Source of the DNA: Desulfolutivibrio sulfoxidireducens
GTDB lineage: Bacteria; Desulfobacterota; Desulfovibrionia; Desulfovibrionales; Desulfovibrionaceae
Reading direction: 5' to 3'
NCBI RefSeq assembly: GCF_013376475.1
Contig: NZ_CP045508.1
Location: 1,609,501-1,673,500 of the forward strand
Length of the DNA: 64,000 nucleotides
Shown here: piece by piece, positions 35,621-47,085 of the stretch
Layout: each line of letters opens with the position of its first letter
How positions within the stretch are numbered: position 1 is the first letter of the stretch
Program-made: the position numbers and the translations under genes
The notes under the pieces: model-generated
Databases searched by the model: none
The model's input: only the letters and a program-made list of their open reading frames with translations
Told to the model about the DNA's origin: nothing

Positions 35621-36538
35621 ATGGTTACCCATTTCCTGACCATCCTGGACATGAGTTGTTCCGATGCCTGGAAGGTGCTCGGCCGCGCCGCCGAGATGAA
35701 GGCCACGAACCACCGTGGCGCCCTTTTGGCCGGAAAAAACCTGGCCCTGGTCTTCGAGAAGGCCTCCACCCGGACCCGGGTCTCCTTCGAGGTGGCCATC
35801 GCCCACCTGGGCGGCAAGGCCATCTTCATGACCACCCAGGATTCCCAACTCGGGCGCGACGAGCCCGTGCGGGACACGGCCCGGGTGCTCTCCCGCTACG
35901 TGGACGGCATGGTGGTGCGCACCTTCGAACACGAAAAACTCGAGGAACTGGCCGCGCGAAGCGGCGTGCCGGTGATAAACGCCCTGTCCGACGACTACCA
36001 TCCCTGCCAGGTCTTAAGCGACATCCTGACCATCCGCGAACACGCCTCGGACCTGACCGGCGTGCGCGTGGCCTACGTGGGCGACGGCAACAACATGGCC
36101 CATTCCTGGATCAACGCCGCCGTGCATTTCCCCATCGAACTGTCCCTGGTCACCCCCAAGGCCTATGCCCCCAAGGCCCATATCATGGAGAAGGCCGTAG
36201 CCCTCGGGGCCAGGGTCCTTTTGTCCCACGATCCGGCCTCGGGCGTGGCCGGCGCGGACTACGTCTATACCGACGTGTGGGCCTCCATGGGCCAGGAGGC
36301 CGAGCAGGACGCCCGGGCCAAGGTGTTTTTCCCCTATCAGGTCAGCGAGGACCTGTTGCGCAACGCCGCCAAGGGCTGCAAGGTGCTGCACTGCCTGCCA
36401 GCCCACCGGGGCGAGGAGATCACCGACGAGGTCATGGAGGGGCCGCGTTCCCTGCTGTGGGATCAGGCCGAAAACCGGCTGCACATGCAAAAGGCCATCC
36501 TGGAATGGGTCTTCGATTCCAAGGCCCGGACCGAATAA
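35621..36538 (+). CDS. argF: Ornithine carbamoyltransferase
   Basis: Encodes 305 residues from the ATG at 35621 ([12 protein letters not shown]), preceded by GCGGGAG; the frame extends 17 codons upstream. It makes citrulline from ornithine and carbamoyl phosphate. The carbamoyl-phosphate site [13 protein letters not shown], the [11 protein letters not shown] motif and the ornithine-site [10 protein letters not shown] are intact. It is followed 32 bases later by argG. Confidence 0.97.
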   Translation: MVTHFLTILDMSCSDAWKVLGRAAEMKATNHRGALLAGKNLALVFEKASTRTRVSFEVAIAHLGGKAIFMTTQDSQLGRDEPVRDTARVLSRYVDGMVVRTFEHEKLEELAARSGVPVINALSDDYHPCQVLSDILTIREHASDLTGVRVAYVGDGNNMAHSWINAAVHFPIELSLVTPKAYAPKAHIMEKAVALGARVLLSHDPASGVAGADYVYTDVWASMGQEAEQDARAKVFFPYQVSEDLLRNAAKGCKVLHCLPAHRGEEITDEVMEGPRSLLWDQAENRLHMQKAILEWVFDSKARTE

Positions 36539-36570
36539 CCCCGGCGAAACCAAAAACGGACAAAAGCGAC

Positions 36571-37761
36571 ATGAGCGACATCAAAAAAGTGGTCCTGGCC
36601 TATTCCGGCGGCCTGGACACCTCGGTCATCCTCAAATGGATCAAAAAACACTACGACTGCGAGGTCGTGACCCTGACCGCCGACCTGGGCCAGGAAGAGG
36701 AACTCGACGGCCTGGAGGAAAAGGCCCTGCGCACCGGCGCCTCCAAGGCCTTCATCCTCGATTTGCGCGAGGAGTTCGCCAGGGATTTCATCTTTCCCAT
36801 GCTGCGGGCCTGCGCTGTCTACGAGGGCCGCTACCTGCTCGGCACCTCCATCGCCCGGCCGCTCATCGCCAAGGCCCAGGTGGACGTCGCCCGCGCCGAG
36901 GACGCCCAGGCCATCGCCCACGGGGCCACGGGCAAGGGCAACGACCAGGTGCGCTTCGAACTCACGGCCAATGTCCTGGATCCGCGCCTCAAAGTCATCG
37001 CCCCCTGGCGCGAATGGGACTTCCGCTCCCGTTCGGACCTCATCGCCTTCGCCCATGAAAACGGCATTCCCGTGCCCTCCGACAAGGGACCGTCCTACAG
37101 CATGGACCGCAATCTCATGCACTTAAGCTTCGAGGGCCAGGAGCTGGAAGACCCCTGGAACGAGCCAGGCCCCGACAGTCACCTCCTGTGCGTGCCCATC
37201 GAAAAGGCCCCGGACAAACCCGAGATCGTGACCATCGACTTCGAAAAGGGCGATCCCGTGGCCGTAAACGGCCAAGCCCTTTCCCCGGCGGCGCTCATCA
37301 AGGCCCTCAACACCCTTGGCGGCACACACGGCATCGGCCGTCTGGATATGGTCGAGAACCGCTACGTGGGCATGAAGTCGCGCGGGGTCTACGAGACCCC
37401 CGGCTGCACCATCCTGCACGCCGCCCACCGCGACCTGGAAGGCATCTGCATGGACCGCGAGGTCCTGCATATGCGCGACCAGCTCATCCCGCGCTACGCC
37501 GAAATGGTCTACTACGGCTACTGGTTCTCCCCGGAACGCAAGGCTCTCCAAGCCCTGATGGATCAGGCCCAGGATCGCGTCACCGGAACCGTGCGCCTGA
37601 AACTCTACAAGGGCAACGTCGTTCCCTTGGGACGCAAGTCGCCTCTGTCGCTCTATAACGCCAACCTGGCTACTTTCGAGGAAGACGAGGTCTACAACCA
37701 GGCCGACGCCACAGGGTTCATCCGGCTGGCCGGATTGCGCCTGCGAGGCCTGGGAAGATAA
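36571..37761 (+). CDS. argG: Argininosuccinate synthase
   Basis: Encodes 396 residues from the ATG at 36571. It condenses citrulline and aspartate with ATP. The N-terminal PP-loop [11 protein letters not shown], the [13 protein letters not shown] segment and SIARPLIAK are characteristic. The long open frame upstream overlaps argF and is not coding. It is separated from argH by a 284-base gap containing palindromes, which could modulate the argH level. Confidence 0.97.
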   Translation: MSDIKKVVLAYSGGLDTSVILKWIKKHYDCEVVTLTADLGQEEELDGLEEKALRTGASKAFILDLREEFARDFIFPMLRACAVYEGRYLLGTSIARPLIAKAQVDVARAEDAQAIAHGATGKGNDQVRFELTANVLDPRLKVIAPWREWDFRSRSDLIAFAHENGIPVPSDKGPSYSMDRNLMHLSFEGQELEDPWNEPGPDSHLLCVPIEKAPDKPEIVTIDFEKGDPVAVNGQALSPAALIKALNTLGGTHGIGRLDMVENRYVGMKSRGVYETPGCTILHAAHRDLEGICMDREVLHMRDQLIPRYAEMVYYGYWFSPERKALQALMDQAQDRVTGTVRLKLYKGNVVPLGRKSPLSLYNANLATFEEDEVYNQADATGFIRLAGLRLRGLGR

Positions 37762-37765
37762 GAAA

Positions 37766-37821
37766 GGGGAGCCTCCGGCGGCCAGGGGGGAAACTTTTTT
37801 AAAAAAAAGTTTCCCCCCTGG
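37766..37821. repeat. GGGGGGAAACTTTTT palindrome, copy B
   Basis: The GGGGAGCCTCCGGCGGCC lead is followed by a 19-bp perfect inverted repeat (37782-37800 and 37803-37821, core GGGGGGAAACTTTTTT). It begins 4 bases after argG and is nearly the same as the element behind aroE at 31463. The A/T centre makes a terminator role plausible. Confidence 0.82.
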
Positions 37822-37895
37822 ACCCCCTTTCAAAAAATTTCGTCGCGCTTCGCGTCCGCGTTCGGGTGAGATCACGTTCTCCGTGCCACCTGTTC

Positions 37896-37944
37896 TTCCG
37901 GGCGGTTCCAGGCGGCGCGAAGCGCCGCCTGGAACCGCCCGGAA
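37896..37944. repeat. 23-bp perfect hairpin with GAA loop
   Basis: The arm 37896-37918 (TTCCGGGCGGTTCC ... GGCGGCGC) pairs perfectly over 23 bases with 37922-37944 around a GAA triloop. It lies between argG and argH. No T run follows. Confidence 0.85.
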
Positions 37945-37953
37945 TCAGGGGGT

Positions 37954-37976
37954 CCGGGGGAAATGATTTCCCCCGG
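37954..37976. repeat. CCGGGGGAAAT palindrome
   Basis: Arms CCGGGGGAAAT and ATTTCCCCCGG surround one base. It resembles the element at 27532-27554. Just after it, CGGGGC-GGCA-GCCCCG (37985-38000) and a second GGGGCGGCAGCCCC form two smaller related hairpins. Confidence 0.7.
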
Positions 37977-38045
37977 GCGGGGTTCGGGGCGGCAGCCCCG
38001 AGTCCAGGGCGGGGCGGCAGCCCCGATGAGACATGTGGAGGATAA

Positions 38046-39409
<1,364 letters not shown>

Positions 39410-39428
<19 letters not shown>

Positions 39429-40966
39429 ATCTCCAGTTGTCGGTGCTCTCGGCCATAAGTGGCATCATCGACAGGGCCCTGGACCTCGAGGGGGCCCTGC
39501 ATGACGTCCTGCGCATCCTCTCCGAGACCTTGAGCATGAAGCGGGCCACCATTACGCTGAAGGACAACACCTCGGACATGCTGGTCATCGGCGTGTCCCA
39601 CGGCCTGTCTCCCGAGGAGAAGGCCCGGGGCGTCTATGCCTTAAACGAGGGGGTCACCGGCAAGATCTACCAGACCGGCAAGCCCTACGTGGTCCCGGAT
39701 ATCCGCAACGAGCCCCTTTTTTTGGACAAGACCGGCGCGCGCAAGATCGAGAAGGGCCGGGTGACGTTTATCGGCGTGCCCATCACCCTGCACGGCAAGG
39801 TCATGGGCGTGCTCAATGTGGACCGGCTTTTCGGCGACGAGGTGTCCTCGGAAGAGGATGTGGCCTTTCTCAAGGTGGTGGCCACGCTCATCGCCCAGTT
39901 TCTCAGCATCAACCAGCAGGTGGCGGCCAAGTTCGAAAACCTGCGCCGGGAAAACGTTTCGCTGAAGTACCAGCTTTCCCGGGAGTCGCGCGGGCGCTAT
40001 ATCGTGGGCAAGAGCCTGTCCATGCAGGAGGTGCAGCGCCAGATCGAGAAGGTGGCCCCCACCCGGGCCACGGTATTGCTTCTTGGCGAATCCGGCACGG
40101 GCAAGACCCTTATCGGGCGCATCATCCACGACCTGTCGGACCGCACGGGCTTTCCCTTCATCAAGGTCAATTGCGCCTCGATCCCGGAGAATCTTCTGGA
40201 GTCCGAGCTTTTCGGCTACGAGAAAGGGGCCTTCACCGGCGCGGACGCCACCAAGCCCGGCCGGTTCGAGGACGCCCACAAGGGCACCATCTTTCTCGAC
40301 GAGATCGGGGAATTGCCGCTCGGGCTTCAGGCCAAGCTTTTGCGCGTGCTCCAGGACCGGGAGTTCGAGCGCCTTGGCAGCAACAAGACCCGGCATGTGG
40401 ACGTGCGCATCCTGGCCGCCACCAACAAGGACCTGGGAGCCCTGGCCGAGGCCGGGACGTTCCGGCCGGACCTCTATTACCGCCTAAACGTCTTTCCGCT
40501 TCGCGTGCCGCCGCTTCGGGACCGCAAGGAGGACATCCAGATCCTTCTGATCCATTTTCTGAACAAGGTGTCCAAGGAGTATTCCCGGACCCTGTCCTTT
40601 TCCACCCAGGCCCTGTCCATGCTGACGCGGTACGACTGGCCGGGGAATGTACGCGAGATGGAGAACCTGGTGGAGCGGCTGGTGATTCTGGCCGAGGACG
40701 AGCATATCGGCACGGAGCTGATCATGCCCTTTTTGTCCGGGAGCCTGCGTGACGACGGTCCGGAACTGACGGCCGAGCTTGAGACCGGGCCGTCGCTCGA
40801 GAACATGGAAAAGACCGTGGTCATCGAGGCCCTGCGCCGGGCCGGGGGCATCCAGCACCGGGCGGCCCGGGATCTGGGGATCACCCCGAGGCAGATGGGG
40901 TACCGGGTCAAGAAGTTCGGCCTGGAGGCCATGGTGGCCGTGCAGCGGGCCAAAAGCCGGGGGTAG
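39410..40966 (+). CDS. NifA-like sigma-54-dependent activator with GAF domain
   Basis: Encodes 518 residues. The order is GAF (about 20-165), AAA+ (about 195-430; Walker A GESGTGKT at 226-233, sigma-54 contact loop GAFTGA at 273-278, Walker [10 protein letters not shown]), and a Fis-type helix-turn-helix at the end ([28 protein letters not shown]). This is the NifA/NorR architecture; the C-terminal helix resembles NifA. Targets are not visible and no nif gene is in the window. The ATG lies inside argH, with only a weak ribosome-binding site, so expression probably depends on argH translation. Confidence 0.93.
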
Positions 40967-40975
40967 GGGCGGATT

Positions 40976-41896
40976 TCAGGCAGGCCCCGCAACGGGGCGT
41001 TTTCCCCTGGGCTCCCCGTGGGCCTGCCGGATCAGGTCCACGAGCCGTTTCGCGGCGGCGTTATCGTGGGTCGCGGGAACGGCGGCGGCAAGTTCCACAG
41101 CCGGCAATTCGCCGTCAATGTCCCTGTAGAGCACGCCCATGCGTTTCCATACCCGCACCGAGGCGGGGAGCAGGGCCACCCCCAGGCCTCCGGCCACAAG
41201 GGACAGGGTGGTGAACTTCGAGACGGCCTCGGCCGTGGCGACAGGAGTCGCTCCGGCCTTGGCAAAGGCGGCGGCCATGGCCTCGGCCAGGGCCGGAAGG
41301 TGAGAGCGCGGGGGCAGGACCATGGCCGTGCCGTGAAGGCGGCTTAGGGGCACACGTGGGATCCGGGCCAGGGGATGCCCGACCGGGACGGCCAGGATGT
41401 ACGGTTCGCGGGAGACGACGGTGCATGTGATTCCCGGAATCTTCCGCCCCACATGTCGCACGAATCCCACATCGATTTCCCCTCTGGACAAGGCCTCCGT
41501 CTGCATCCTGGTGGTCATTTCCCGCAGATCCAGCTCCACGTCCTGGGCAACGCTCCGGAATTGGACCAGGGCGACGGCCAGAAAGGCGTCCATGGCCGGG
41601 TTGACGAAGCCCACCGCCAGCCTACCGGCCATGCCCATGGCCACGCGGCGGGCGGTCGTGCCGGCCTTGTCGGCCTGGGCCAGAAGCGATCTTGCCTCGC
41701 GCTGAAAGGCCTCTCCCGCGGGCGTCAGGCGCACCGAACGGCTGGTGCGCGTGAAAAGCCGCGCGCCAAGTTCCGCTTCCAAGGCCCGGATACGCTGGCT
41801 CAACGGCGGCTGGGCCATGCCCAGGCGCGCCGCGGCCCGGCTGAAGTGCAGTTCCTCGGCCACGGCCAGGAAATACCGGCAATCCCTCAATTCCAT
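40976..41896 (-). CDS. LysR-family regulator
   Basis: Encodes 306 residues. The N-terminal winged helix (1-60, FSRAAARLGMAQPPLSQRIRALE) is standard, followed by a periplasmic-binding-like effector domain. By eye it resembles the BenM/CatM/CbbR branch that responds to small organic acids. It is divergent from the carboxymuconolactone-decarboxylase-like gene across 189 bases, which makes that gene the likely target. The palindrome at 41927-41945 is a candidate operator. Confidence 0.92.
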   Translation of the reverse strand: MELRDCRYFLAVAEELHFSRAAARLGMAQPPLSQRIRALEAELGARLFTRTSRSVRLTPAGEAFQREARSLLAQADKAGTTARRVAMGMAGRLAVGFVNPAMDAFLAVALVQFRSVAQDVELDLREMTTRMQTEALSRGEIDVGFVRHVGRKIPGITCTVVSREPYILAVPVGHPLARIPRVPLSRLHGTAMVLPPRSHLPALAEAMAAAFAKAGATPVATAEAVSKFTTLSLVAGGLGVALLPASVRVWKRMGVLYRDIDGELPAVELAAAVPATHDNAAAKRLVDLIRQAHGEPRGKRPVAGPA

Positions 41897-41926
41897 GAAT
41901 CCATATTATTCACGTCTTGATCATGT

Positions 41927-41945
41927 TGTAAATTGATATTTTACA
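41927..41945. promoter_or_regulatory. Candidate LysR operator
   Basis: TGTAAA and TTTACA form an inverted repeat separated by 7 bases (ttgatat), within an AT-rich stretch between the divergent LysR and target genes. The layout contains the T-N11-A pattern typical of LysR sites. The site starts 31 bases upstream of the LysR start codon. Confidence 0.55.
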
Positions 41946-42085
41946 TATCAGTAGCCGCCTCCTAGAGTGCGCGAAACAGCCAAGGACGAATGGCCATGAT
42001 GTGACAAACCGGCTCGGGAATCCGTGCGACGGGTGTGACGATGGCCCCGAATCCGGCCGAGATCCTTATCCATGGAGGAACCGAG

Positions 42086-42865
42086 ATGAACGAACGCTAT
42101 AGAAAGGGATGGGCGGCCCTGACCGCCCTGGCCCCGGAAAAGGCCCAGGCCGTGCTGGATTCCCTGGCCGACATCGCCCCGGACATGGGACGGTTCATCG
42201 TGGAGTTCGGCTACGGGGACATCTTTACCCGGCCCGGACTCGATCCGGCCTCGCGCCAGGTCGCGACCATCGCCGCCTTGACGGCCCTTGGCAACGCCGC
42301 GCCGCAACTGCGCTTTCATATCGAGGCCGGGCTTGCCGCCGGACTTTCGCCCGAGGCCGTCGTGGAGGTCCTCTTTGTCGCCACCGTCTTCGCCGGATTT
42401 CCTGCCGGGCTCAACGCCATAACCGTGGCCCGGGAGGCCTTCGCGGCCAAGGGGGTGAAGGTCCCGCCGGTCAAGATCGATGGCCGGGAGGCGGATGATC
42501 GGCGCAGGCGGGGCATCGAGGCCCTGGCCGTGACCAGCAAAAACGCGGGGCAAAAGGTTCTGGACTCCCTGGCGGATATCGCCCCTGATTTCGCCGGGTT
42601 CATTCTCGATTTTTCTTATGGCGACGTCATCTCGCGGCCCATCCTGACGCCGGCGCACAAGGAGATCGCCATGATCGCGGCGGCCACGGCCCGGGGGACC
42701 ATGGAGCCGCAGCTTAGGGTGCACATCAAGGCGGCCCGGGCCGTGGGCCTGACCCGGGAGCAGATCGTCGAGGTCATCATCCAGATGGCGGTCTACGCCG
42801 GTTTTCCGGCCGCGCTCAACGCCCTGTCCGCAACCAGGGCGGCCTGGCGCGAAATGGGGGAGTGA
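42086..42865 (+). CDS. Tandem carboxymuconolactone-decarboxylase-like protein
   Basis: Encodes 259 residues from the ATG at 42086 with GGAGGAACC upstream. It contains two copies of the CMD fold (about 25-125 and 155-255), sharing GDI/VxxRPxLxP, PQLRxHI and AGFPAxLNA. The AhpD-type CxxC redox motif is absent; no cysteine is present, so it is not an alkylhydroperoxidase. The copies resemble gamma-carboxymuconolactone decarboxylase, but no aromatic-degradation gene is nearby. The true substrate is unknown. It is probably controlled by the divergent LysR protein. Confidence 0.85.
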   Translation: MNERYRKGWAALTALAPEKAQAVLDSLADIAPDMGRFIVEFGYGDIFTRPGLDPASRQVATIAALTALGNAAPQLRFHIEAGLAAGLSPEAVVEVLFVATVFAGFPAGLNAITVAREAFAAKGVKVPPVKIDGREADDRRRRGIEALAVTSKNAGQKVLDSLADIAPDFAGFILDFSYGDVISRPILTPAHKEIAMIAAATARGTMEPQLRVHIKAARAVGLTREQIVEVIIQMAVYAGFPAALNALSATRAAWREMGE

Positions 42866-42946
42866 AGGGGGGTGTCGCCATGCCCGGGCGCTCCGGCCAC
42901 GGGCGTAGGCACCGGGGGAGGCGACATCCAGGTGAACGGGGGCGAC

Positions 42947-42966
42947 CATGCCGGAATGCCGGCATG
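42947..42966. repeat. Small hairpin after the CMD-like gene
   Basis: CATGCCGG and CCGGCATG surround a 4-base loop. It lies just before the larger hairpin at 42973-43011 in the convergent gap. Confidence 0.5.
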
Positions 42967-42972
42967 CCAAAA

Positions 42973-43011
42973 CGAAAGGCGTCACGTCGTGTCGGGACGT
43001 GACGCCTTTCG
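42973..43011. terminator. 16-bp hairpin between convergent genes
   Basis: CGAAAGGCGTCACGTC pairs perfectly with 42996-43011 around a 7-base loop, in the gap between the CMD-like gene (plus) and ettA (minus). There is no long T run, but its position suits a shared terminator. Confidence 0.55.
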
Positions 43012-43108
43012 GGCGGGTGATGTGAAACGGCGGGTCCGCGACATGGCGGTTTTGCCGGCGTCCGGTGATGCCTGAGTCCGCCCGGCCGGCATCCAACCGG
43101 GCTGGTGA

Positions 43109-44797
43109 TCAGGCCCGGGCGAACTTGCGGTACTTGATGCGGTGCGGCACGTCGGCGTCCGAGCCAAGGCGCGCCTTGCGGTCCGCCGCGTATTCCGAAT
43201 AGTCGCCCTCGAAAAAGACCGTCTTGCTGTCGCCCTCGAAGGCCAGGATGTGCGTGGCCACGCGGTCCAGAAACCACCGGTCGTGACTGATGACCAGGGC
43301 CGAGCCGGCAAAGCTCTCCAGGGCGTCCTCAAGCGCCCGCAGGGTGTTCACGTCCAGGTCGTTGGTCGGTTCGTCGAGAAGCAGCACGTTGGCCCCGGAC
43401 TTGAGCAGAAGGGCCAGGTTGAGCCGGTTTTTTTCCCCGCCGGAGAGCAGTTCCACCTTTTTTTGCTGGTCCTGGCCGGTGAAGTTGAACCGGGCCAGAT
43501 AGGCCCGGGAATTGACGTCCCGGTTGCCCAGTCGGATGGTGTCGTAACCCTCGCTGACCACCTCGAACACGGTCTTGGCCGAATCGAGCATGGCCCGGTT
43601 CTGATCCACGTGGGCCAGTTTCACGCTCTCGCCCACCTTGAATTCCCCGGCGTCCGGGGCGACCTCGCCGGTGATCATCCGAAAAAGGGTGGTCTTGCCC
43701 GCGCCGTTGGGGCCGATGATGCCCACGATGGCCCCGCGCGGCACGGTAAAGGTCATGTCCTCGACCAGAAGCACGTCCTCGTAGGCCTTGGCCACGCCCG
43801 TGGCCTCGATGACGTTCTTGCCCAGGCGCGGACCGGGCGGGATGTAGATCTCCAGGTCCTTCGAGCGCTTCTCGCCTTCCTGGCCCAAAAGGGATTCGTA
43901 GGCGGTGATGCGGGACTTGCCCTTGGCGTGGCGGCCCTTGGGGGACATGCGAATCCATTCCAGCTCGCGTTGCAGGGTTTTCTGGCGCTCGCTCTCGGCC
44001 TTTTCCTCGTGCCGTAAGCGCTGCTCCTTCTGCTCCAGCCACGAGGAATAGTTGCCCTTCCAGGGGATGCCCCGGCCCCGGTCGAGTTCCAGAATCCAGC
44101 CGGCCACGTTGTCCAGGAAATAGCGGTCGTGGGTCACGGCGATGACCGTTCCCGGATAGCTCTGGAGATGATGCTCCATCCAGGCCACGGACTCGGCGTC
44201 CAGGTGGTTGGTGGGCTCGTCTAAAAGCAGGATGTCCGGCTGCTGCAAAAACAGGCGGCACAGGGCCACCCGGCGGCGTTCGCCGCCGGAGATCACGGAC
44301 ACGGGCGTGTCCGGGGGCGGGCAGCGCAGGGCGTCCATGGCCATGTCAAGCTTGCTGTCCAGGTCCCAGGCGTCCAGGGCGTCGAGCTTCTCCTGGACCT
44401 CGCCCTGGCGGGCAATGAGCTTGTCCATGGCCTCGTCGGACATGGGTTCGGCGAATTGTGCGTTGATTTCCTCGAATTCCGCAAGAAGCGCCACGGTCTC
44501 GGCCGCGCCCTCCTCCACCACCTGGCGCACGGTCTTGGTGGAATCGACAAGCGGCTCCTGCTCCAGGTAGCCGATGGTGAATCCCGGGGAGACGTGGGTT
44601 TCGCCCTGGAAGTCCTTGTCCACCCCGGCCAGGATTTTTAAGAGCGAGCTTTTGCCCGAGCCGTTCAGGCCCAGGACGCCGATCTTGGCGCCGTAGAAAT
44701 AGGACAGGGAGATGTCTTTGAGGATGGGCTTTTTGTCGTGGAACTTGCTGACCCGAAGCATCGAATAAATAATTTTGTTGGGCTCGGCGACGGCCAT
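43109..44797 (-). CDS. ettA: Energy-dependent translational throttle protein (ABC-F)
   Basis: Encodes 562 residues from the ATG at 44797 (MAVAEPNKIIYSMLRVSK), with AAGAGGTT upstream. It has two ABC ATPase domains (Walker A GLNGSGKSS at 43 and GPNGAGKTT later; signatures VISGGERRRV and LLSGGEKNRL; DEPTNHLD and DEPTNDLD) and no membrane helices. The first domain carries the arm segment and the linker is highly charged, as in EttA, which binds the ribosomal E site and gates the first elongation step by ATP/ADP ratio. Confidence 0.96.
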   Translation of the reverse strand: MAVAEPNKIIYSMLRVSKFHDKKPILKDISLSYFYGAKIGVLGLNGSGKSSLLKILAGVDKDFQGETHVSPGFTIGYLEQEPLVDSTKTVRQVVEEGAAETVALLAEFEEINAQFAEPMSDEAMDKLIARQGEVQEKLDALDAWDLDSKLDMAMDALRCPPPDTPVSVISGGERRRVALCRLFLQQPDILLLDEPTNHLDAESVAWMEHHLQSYPGTVIAVTHDRYFLDNVAGWILELDRGRGIPWKGNYSSWLEQKEQRLRHEEKAESERQKTLQRELEWIRMSPKGRHAKGKSRITAYESLLGQEGEKRSKDLEIYIPPGPRLGKNVIEATGVAKAYEDVLLVEDMTFTVPRGAIVGIIGPNGAGKTTLFRMITGEVAPDAGEFKVGESVKLAHVDQNRAMLDSAKTVFEVVSEGYDTIRLGNRDVNSRAYLARFNFTGQDQQKKVELLSGGEKNRLNLALLLKSGANVLLLDEPTNDLDVNTLRALEDALESFAGSALVISHDRWFLDRVATHILAFEGDSKTVFFEGDYSEYAADRKARLGSDADVPHRIKYRKFARA

Positions 44798-44997
44798 GCG
44801 GGAACCTCTTTTGTGTCGTATTTCCGCCGGTGGCGGCGGGAGCGGGCACATTGTACCGGCCGGGGGGGAGTTGTCAAATCCGCGAGTGCCGGCCGTGAGT
44901 ACCGGCCGTGATGACAAGCGGCCGCGCGGCATTATATGCTCCAGACCATGCCAAGCGTCTCAACCTCGAGTCGTCGCGTGAAGCCGCGGGAGCATCC

Positions 44998-46125
44998 ATG
45001 GACCCCGTCACCCATATAGCCAGCGGCATCCTGGTCGGACAGGCCGTGCGGGACCGTTTTCCCCCCGGGAAATGGCTGATTTTTTTCACGGCCCTTTGCG
45101 CCTGGATTCCGGACATCGACAATTTCGTGACCTACTTCGGCCCCGAGGCCTACATGCGCTACCACCGGGGCCTGACCCATTCCATCCTGGGCGGGGCGGT
45201 CCTGGCCGCGCTTTTAGCCGCCGCCTTCCGGCCCCTGTCCCGGGCCGCGCCCTTTCTCAAGGTGTTCGCCCTGGCCTTTGGCTGCATCCTGATGCACGAT
45301 TTCCTGGACCTCATCACCACCTACGGCACCCAGCTCCTTCTGCCCTTTTCCGATGCGCGCCTCGGGCTTCCGGCCGTCTTTATCGTCGATCCCGTGTATA
45401 CCGGGGTCATGCTCGTGGCCGTGGTCCTGGGGTTCGTCCTGAAGACCCGGGGGAGGACTGTGGCGCTTGTGGCCCTGGGCTGGCTTGTTCTCTATCCGGC
45501 ATTGAGCCTGGGGCTTCGGGAGATCGTGGTCGCGGCCCAGAAGGAGCGCCTTACGGCCGAGGGCCTGCCCCAGGCCGTGGCCCATGTGACCACGGACGCC
45601 CTAAGTCCCATCTACTGGAAGGTGGTGGTGGACGACGGCTCAAACTACCGGGTGCGCGCGGCGAGCCTCCTCGACCCCCATGGAGGTCCGGACGTGGCCG
45701 TGGGCAAAAAGGCCAACCGGGAGACGCTACGGCGTCTGGGCCGGGAGGTCTCGATCCTGTCCACCTACGAATGGTTCGCGGAATTCCCGGTGGTGAGTGT
45801 CCCTTCCGAATCCGCCGCATCCATGAAGACCGAAAAATTCCGTGATTCCGGCGGGATGGTCTCCAGGGCCGAGGCCGGACAGAACGCGTCCGGGTCAGGC
45901 CCCGACGGTTTTTCCCAGCCGCGCGTCCTGATCTTTTCGGACATGCGGTTTGTGGGGGTGAGTCCGGTGCTGCCCGAGTCGCGGCGCAACCCGAAGCAGC
46001 CGATGTTTGCCGTGCGTGTGGAGCTTGACGCGTCAGGCCGGCCGGAGAAGGTGTTTTTTTATCGCGGCGGGCAGGCCCAGGGGATCGCGCCCGCGGGTCG
46101 CGCGTCACGGACGAAGGGGCCTTAG
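44998..46125 (+). CDS. YdjM-like membrane-bound metal-dependent hydrolase
   Basis: Encodes 375 residues from the ATG at 44998 (MDPVTHIASG). The N-terminal half has about five membrane helices and the conserved polar residues of the family: DPVTHIASG, DIDNF, YHRGLTHS, and MHDFLDLITTYG. The C-terminal half (about 190-375) is soluble and variable. These proteins are predicted metal-dependent hydrolases and some are SOS-regulated; activity is unproven. It is divergent from ettA and convergent with the gene at 46201. Confidence 0.85.
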   Translation: MDPVTHIASGILVGQAVRDRFPPGKWLIFFTALCAWIPDIDNFVTYFGPEAYMRYHRGLTHSILGGAVLAALLAAAFRPLSRAAPFLKVFALAFGCILMHDFLDLITTYGTQLLLPFSDARLGLPAVFIVDPVYTGVMLVAVVLGFVLKTRGRTVALVALGWLVLYPALSLGLREIVVAAQKERLTAEGLPQAVAHVTTDALSPIYWKVVVDDGSNYRVRAASLLDPHGGPDVAVGKKANRETLRRLGREVSILSTYEWFAEFPVVSVPSESAASMKTEKFRDSGGMVSRAEAGQNASGSGPDGFSQPRVLIFSDMRFVGVSPVLPESRRNPKQPMFAVRVELDASGRPEKVFFYRGGQAQGIAPAGRASRTKGP

Positions 46126-46200
46126 GCCTCCGCCCAACTCGACTTGGCAACCCCCGCTGGCTGGAGAGAAACGACCGGAGTGTCACCTCTGTTCCCGGTT

Positions 46201-47079
46201 TCAAGTGTTGCCCATGTTCCCGGTTGCACAGGGGCGCAGCCCCCCACCTCCTCCCGCGTCTTCATTTTTCACCTCGGAGAGATGGGTTCGTTTTGGATCA
46301 CCCCGCATCACCACTCTCACCTCTCTTCCCTGGTCGAAATGCCGCCCCGCCTCGGGTCTGGGCGCAAGCTCCCACACCCAGGATGCGTCGCCCGGCGGAC
46401 AGGTGACGCCGTACAGCAGGTCCGTCTCGTCGAGAATCGTCTCGCCGTCCACATCCCGGCTCATGGTGTCCGTGATCAGGCACCGTGAGCCGGGCAGCCC
46501 CATGAGCCAGTCCAGGTGCGCCTGAACGATACGTCGGCAGACCTTGAGAATATCCGCCTCGGGACAGCCGAGCTTCGTCAGCCGCGCCTTCACCGGCAAC
46601 GCGAGTTGCGACAGCACGTTGGCGGAAATCGTCAGATCCGGCTTACGCGCCGCAAGTTCCGTCGGCGTAACCGGCTTGATCCTGTCCAGGTCGATCCCAG
46701 GCCGCCAGCCCAAAGCCGCGTCCAGAAGGCCGGTCAAATCCGTGGCCGCAAGCCGCACGTTCCCGAAGCCCCGGGCCGCCATCCGCGCCCGGAGCGGATG
46801 CACCGCGTCGGCCAGAACCACCCGGGAAAACATCCCGGCCAACGCCGCAAGCGGTACGTCAAAAAGATGCCCGGACCCGCACACCACAACCGTGCCTTTT
46901 TCCGGGCACGCCCGCGCCGCCTCCCGCATCGCCCTCCGGCAGCGCCGCAGATGCGGCTCCCAGGCCGTGCGACACCGGCGACACCTCGCCGCCAGGGCCA
47001 CGGATTCGCCCACAAGCCCGTGCCGCCGGGCGGCCAGCCCGGCGGGCGTGACCAGCCATTCCAGGAGTTCCCGCAGCAT
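46201..47079 (-). CDS. Protein of unknown function, methyltransferase-like core
   Basis: Encodes 292 residues. The segment VVVCGSGHLFDVPLAALAG ... VVLADA resembles the SAM-binding start (G-x-G-x-x-D) of Rossmann methyltransferases, with Asp at the end of the second strand. An N-terminal CRRCRTAW-HLRRC region adds three cysteines. The segment PDLTISANVLSQLALP corresponds to the region after strand 4 in that fold. I do not recognise a named family. It precedes the YitT gene by 6 bases in chromosome order, and both are on the minus strand, so YitT is upstream in transcription. Confidence 0.7.
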   Translation of the reverse strand: MLRELLEWLVTPAGLAARRHGLVGESVALAARCRRCRTAWEPHLRRCRRAMREAARACPEKGTVVVCGSGHLFDVPLAALAGMFSRVVLADAVHPLRARMAARGFGNVRLAATDLTGLLDAALGWRPGIDLDRIKPVTPTELAARKPDLTISANVLSQLALPVKARLTKLGCPEADILKVCRRIVQAHLDWLMGLPGSRCLITDTMSRDVDGETILDETDLLYGVTCPPGDASWVWELAPRPEAGRHFDQGREVRVVMRGDPKRTHLSEVKNEDAGGGGGLRPCATGNMGNT

Positions 47080-47085
47080 GGCCGG

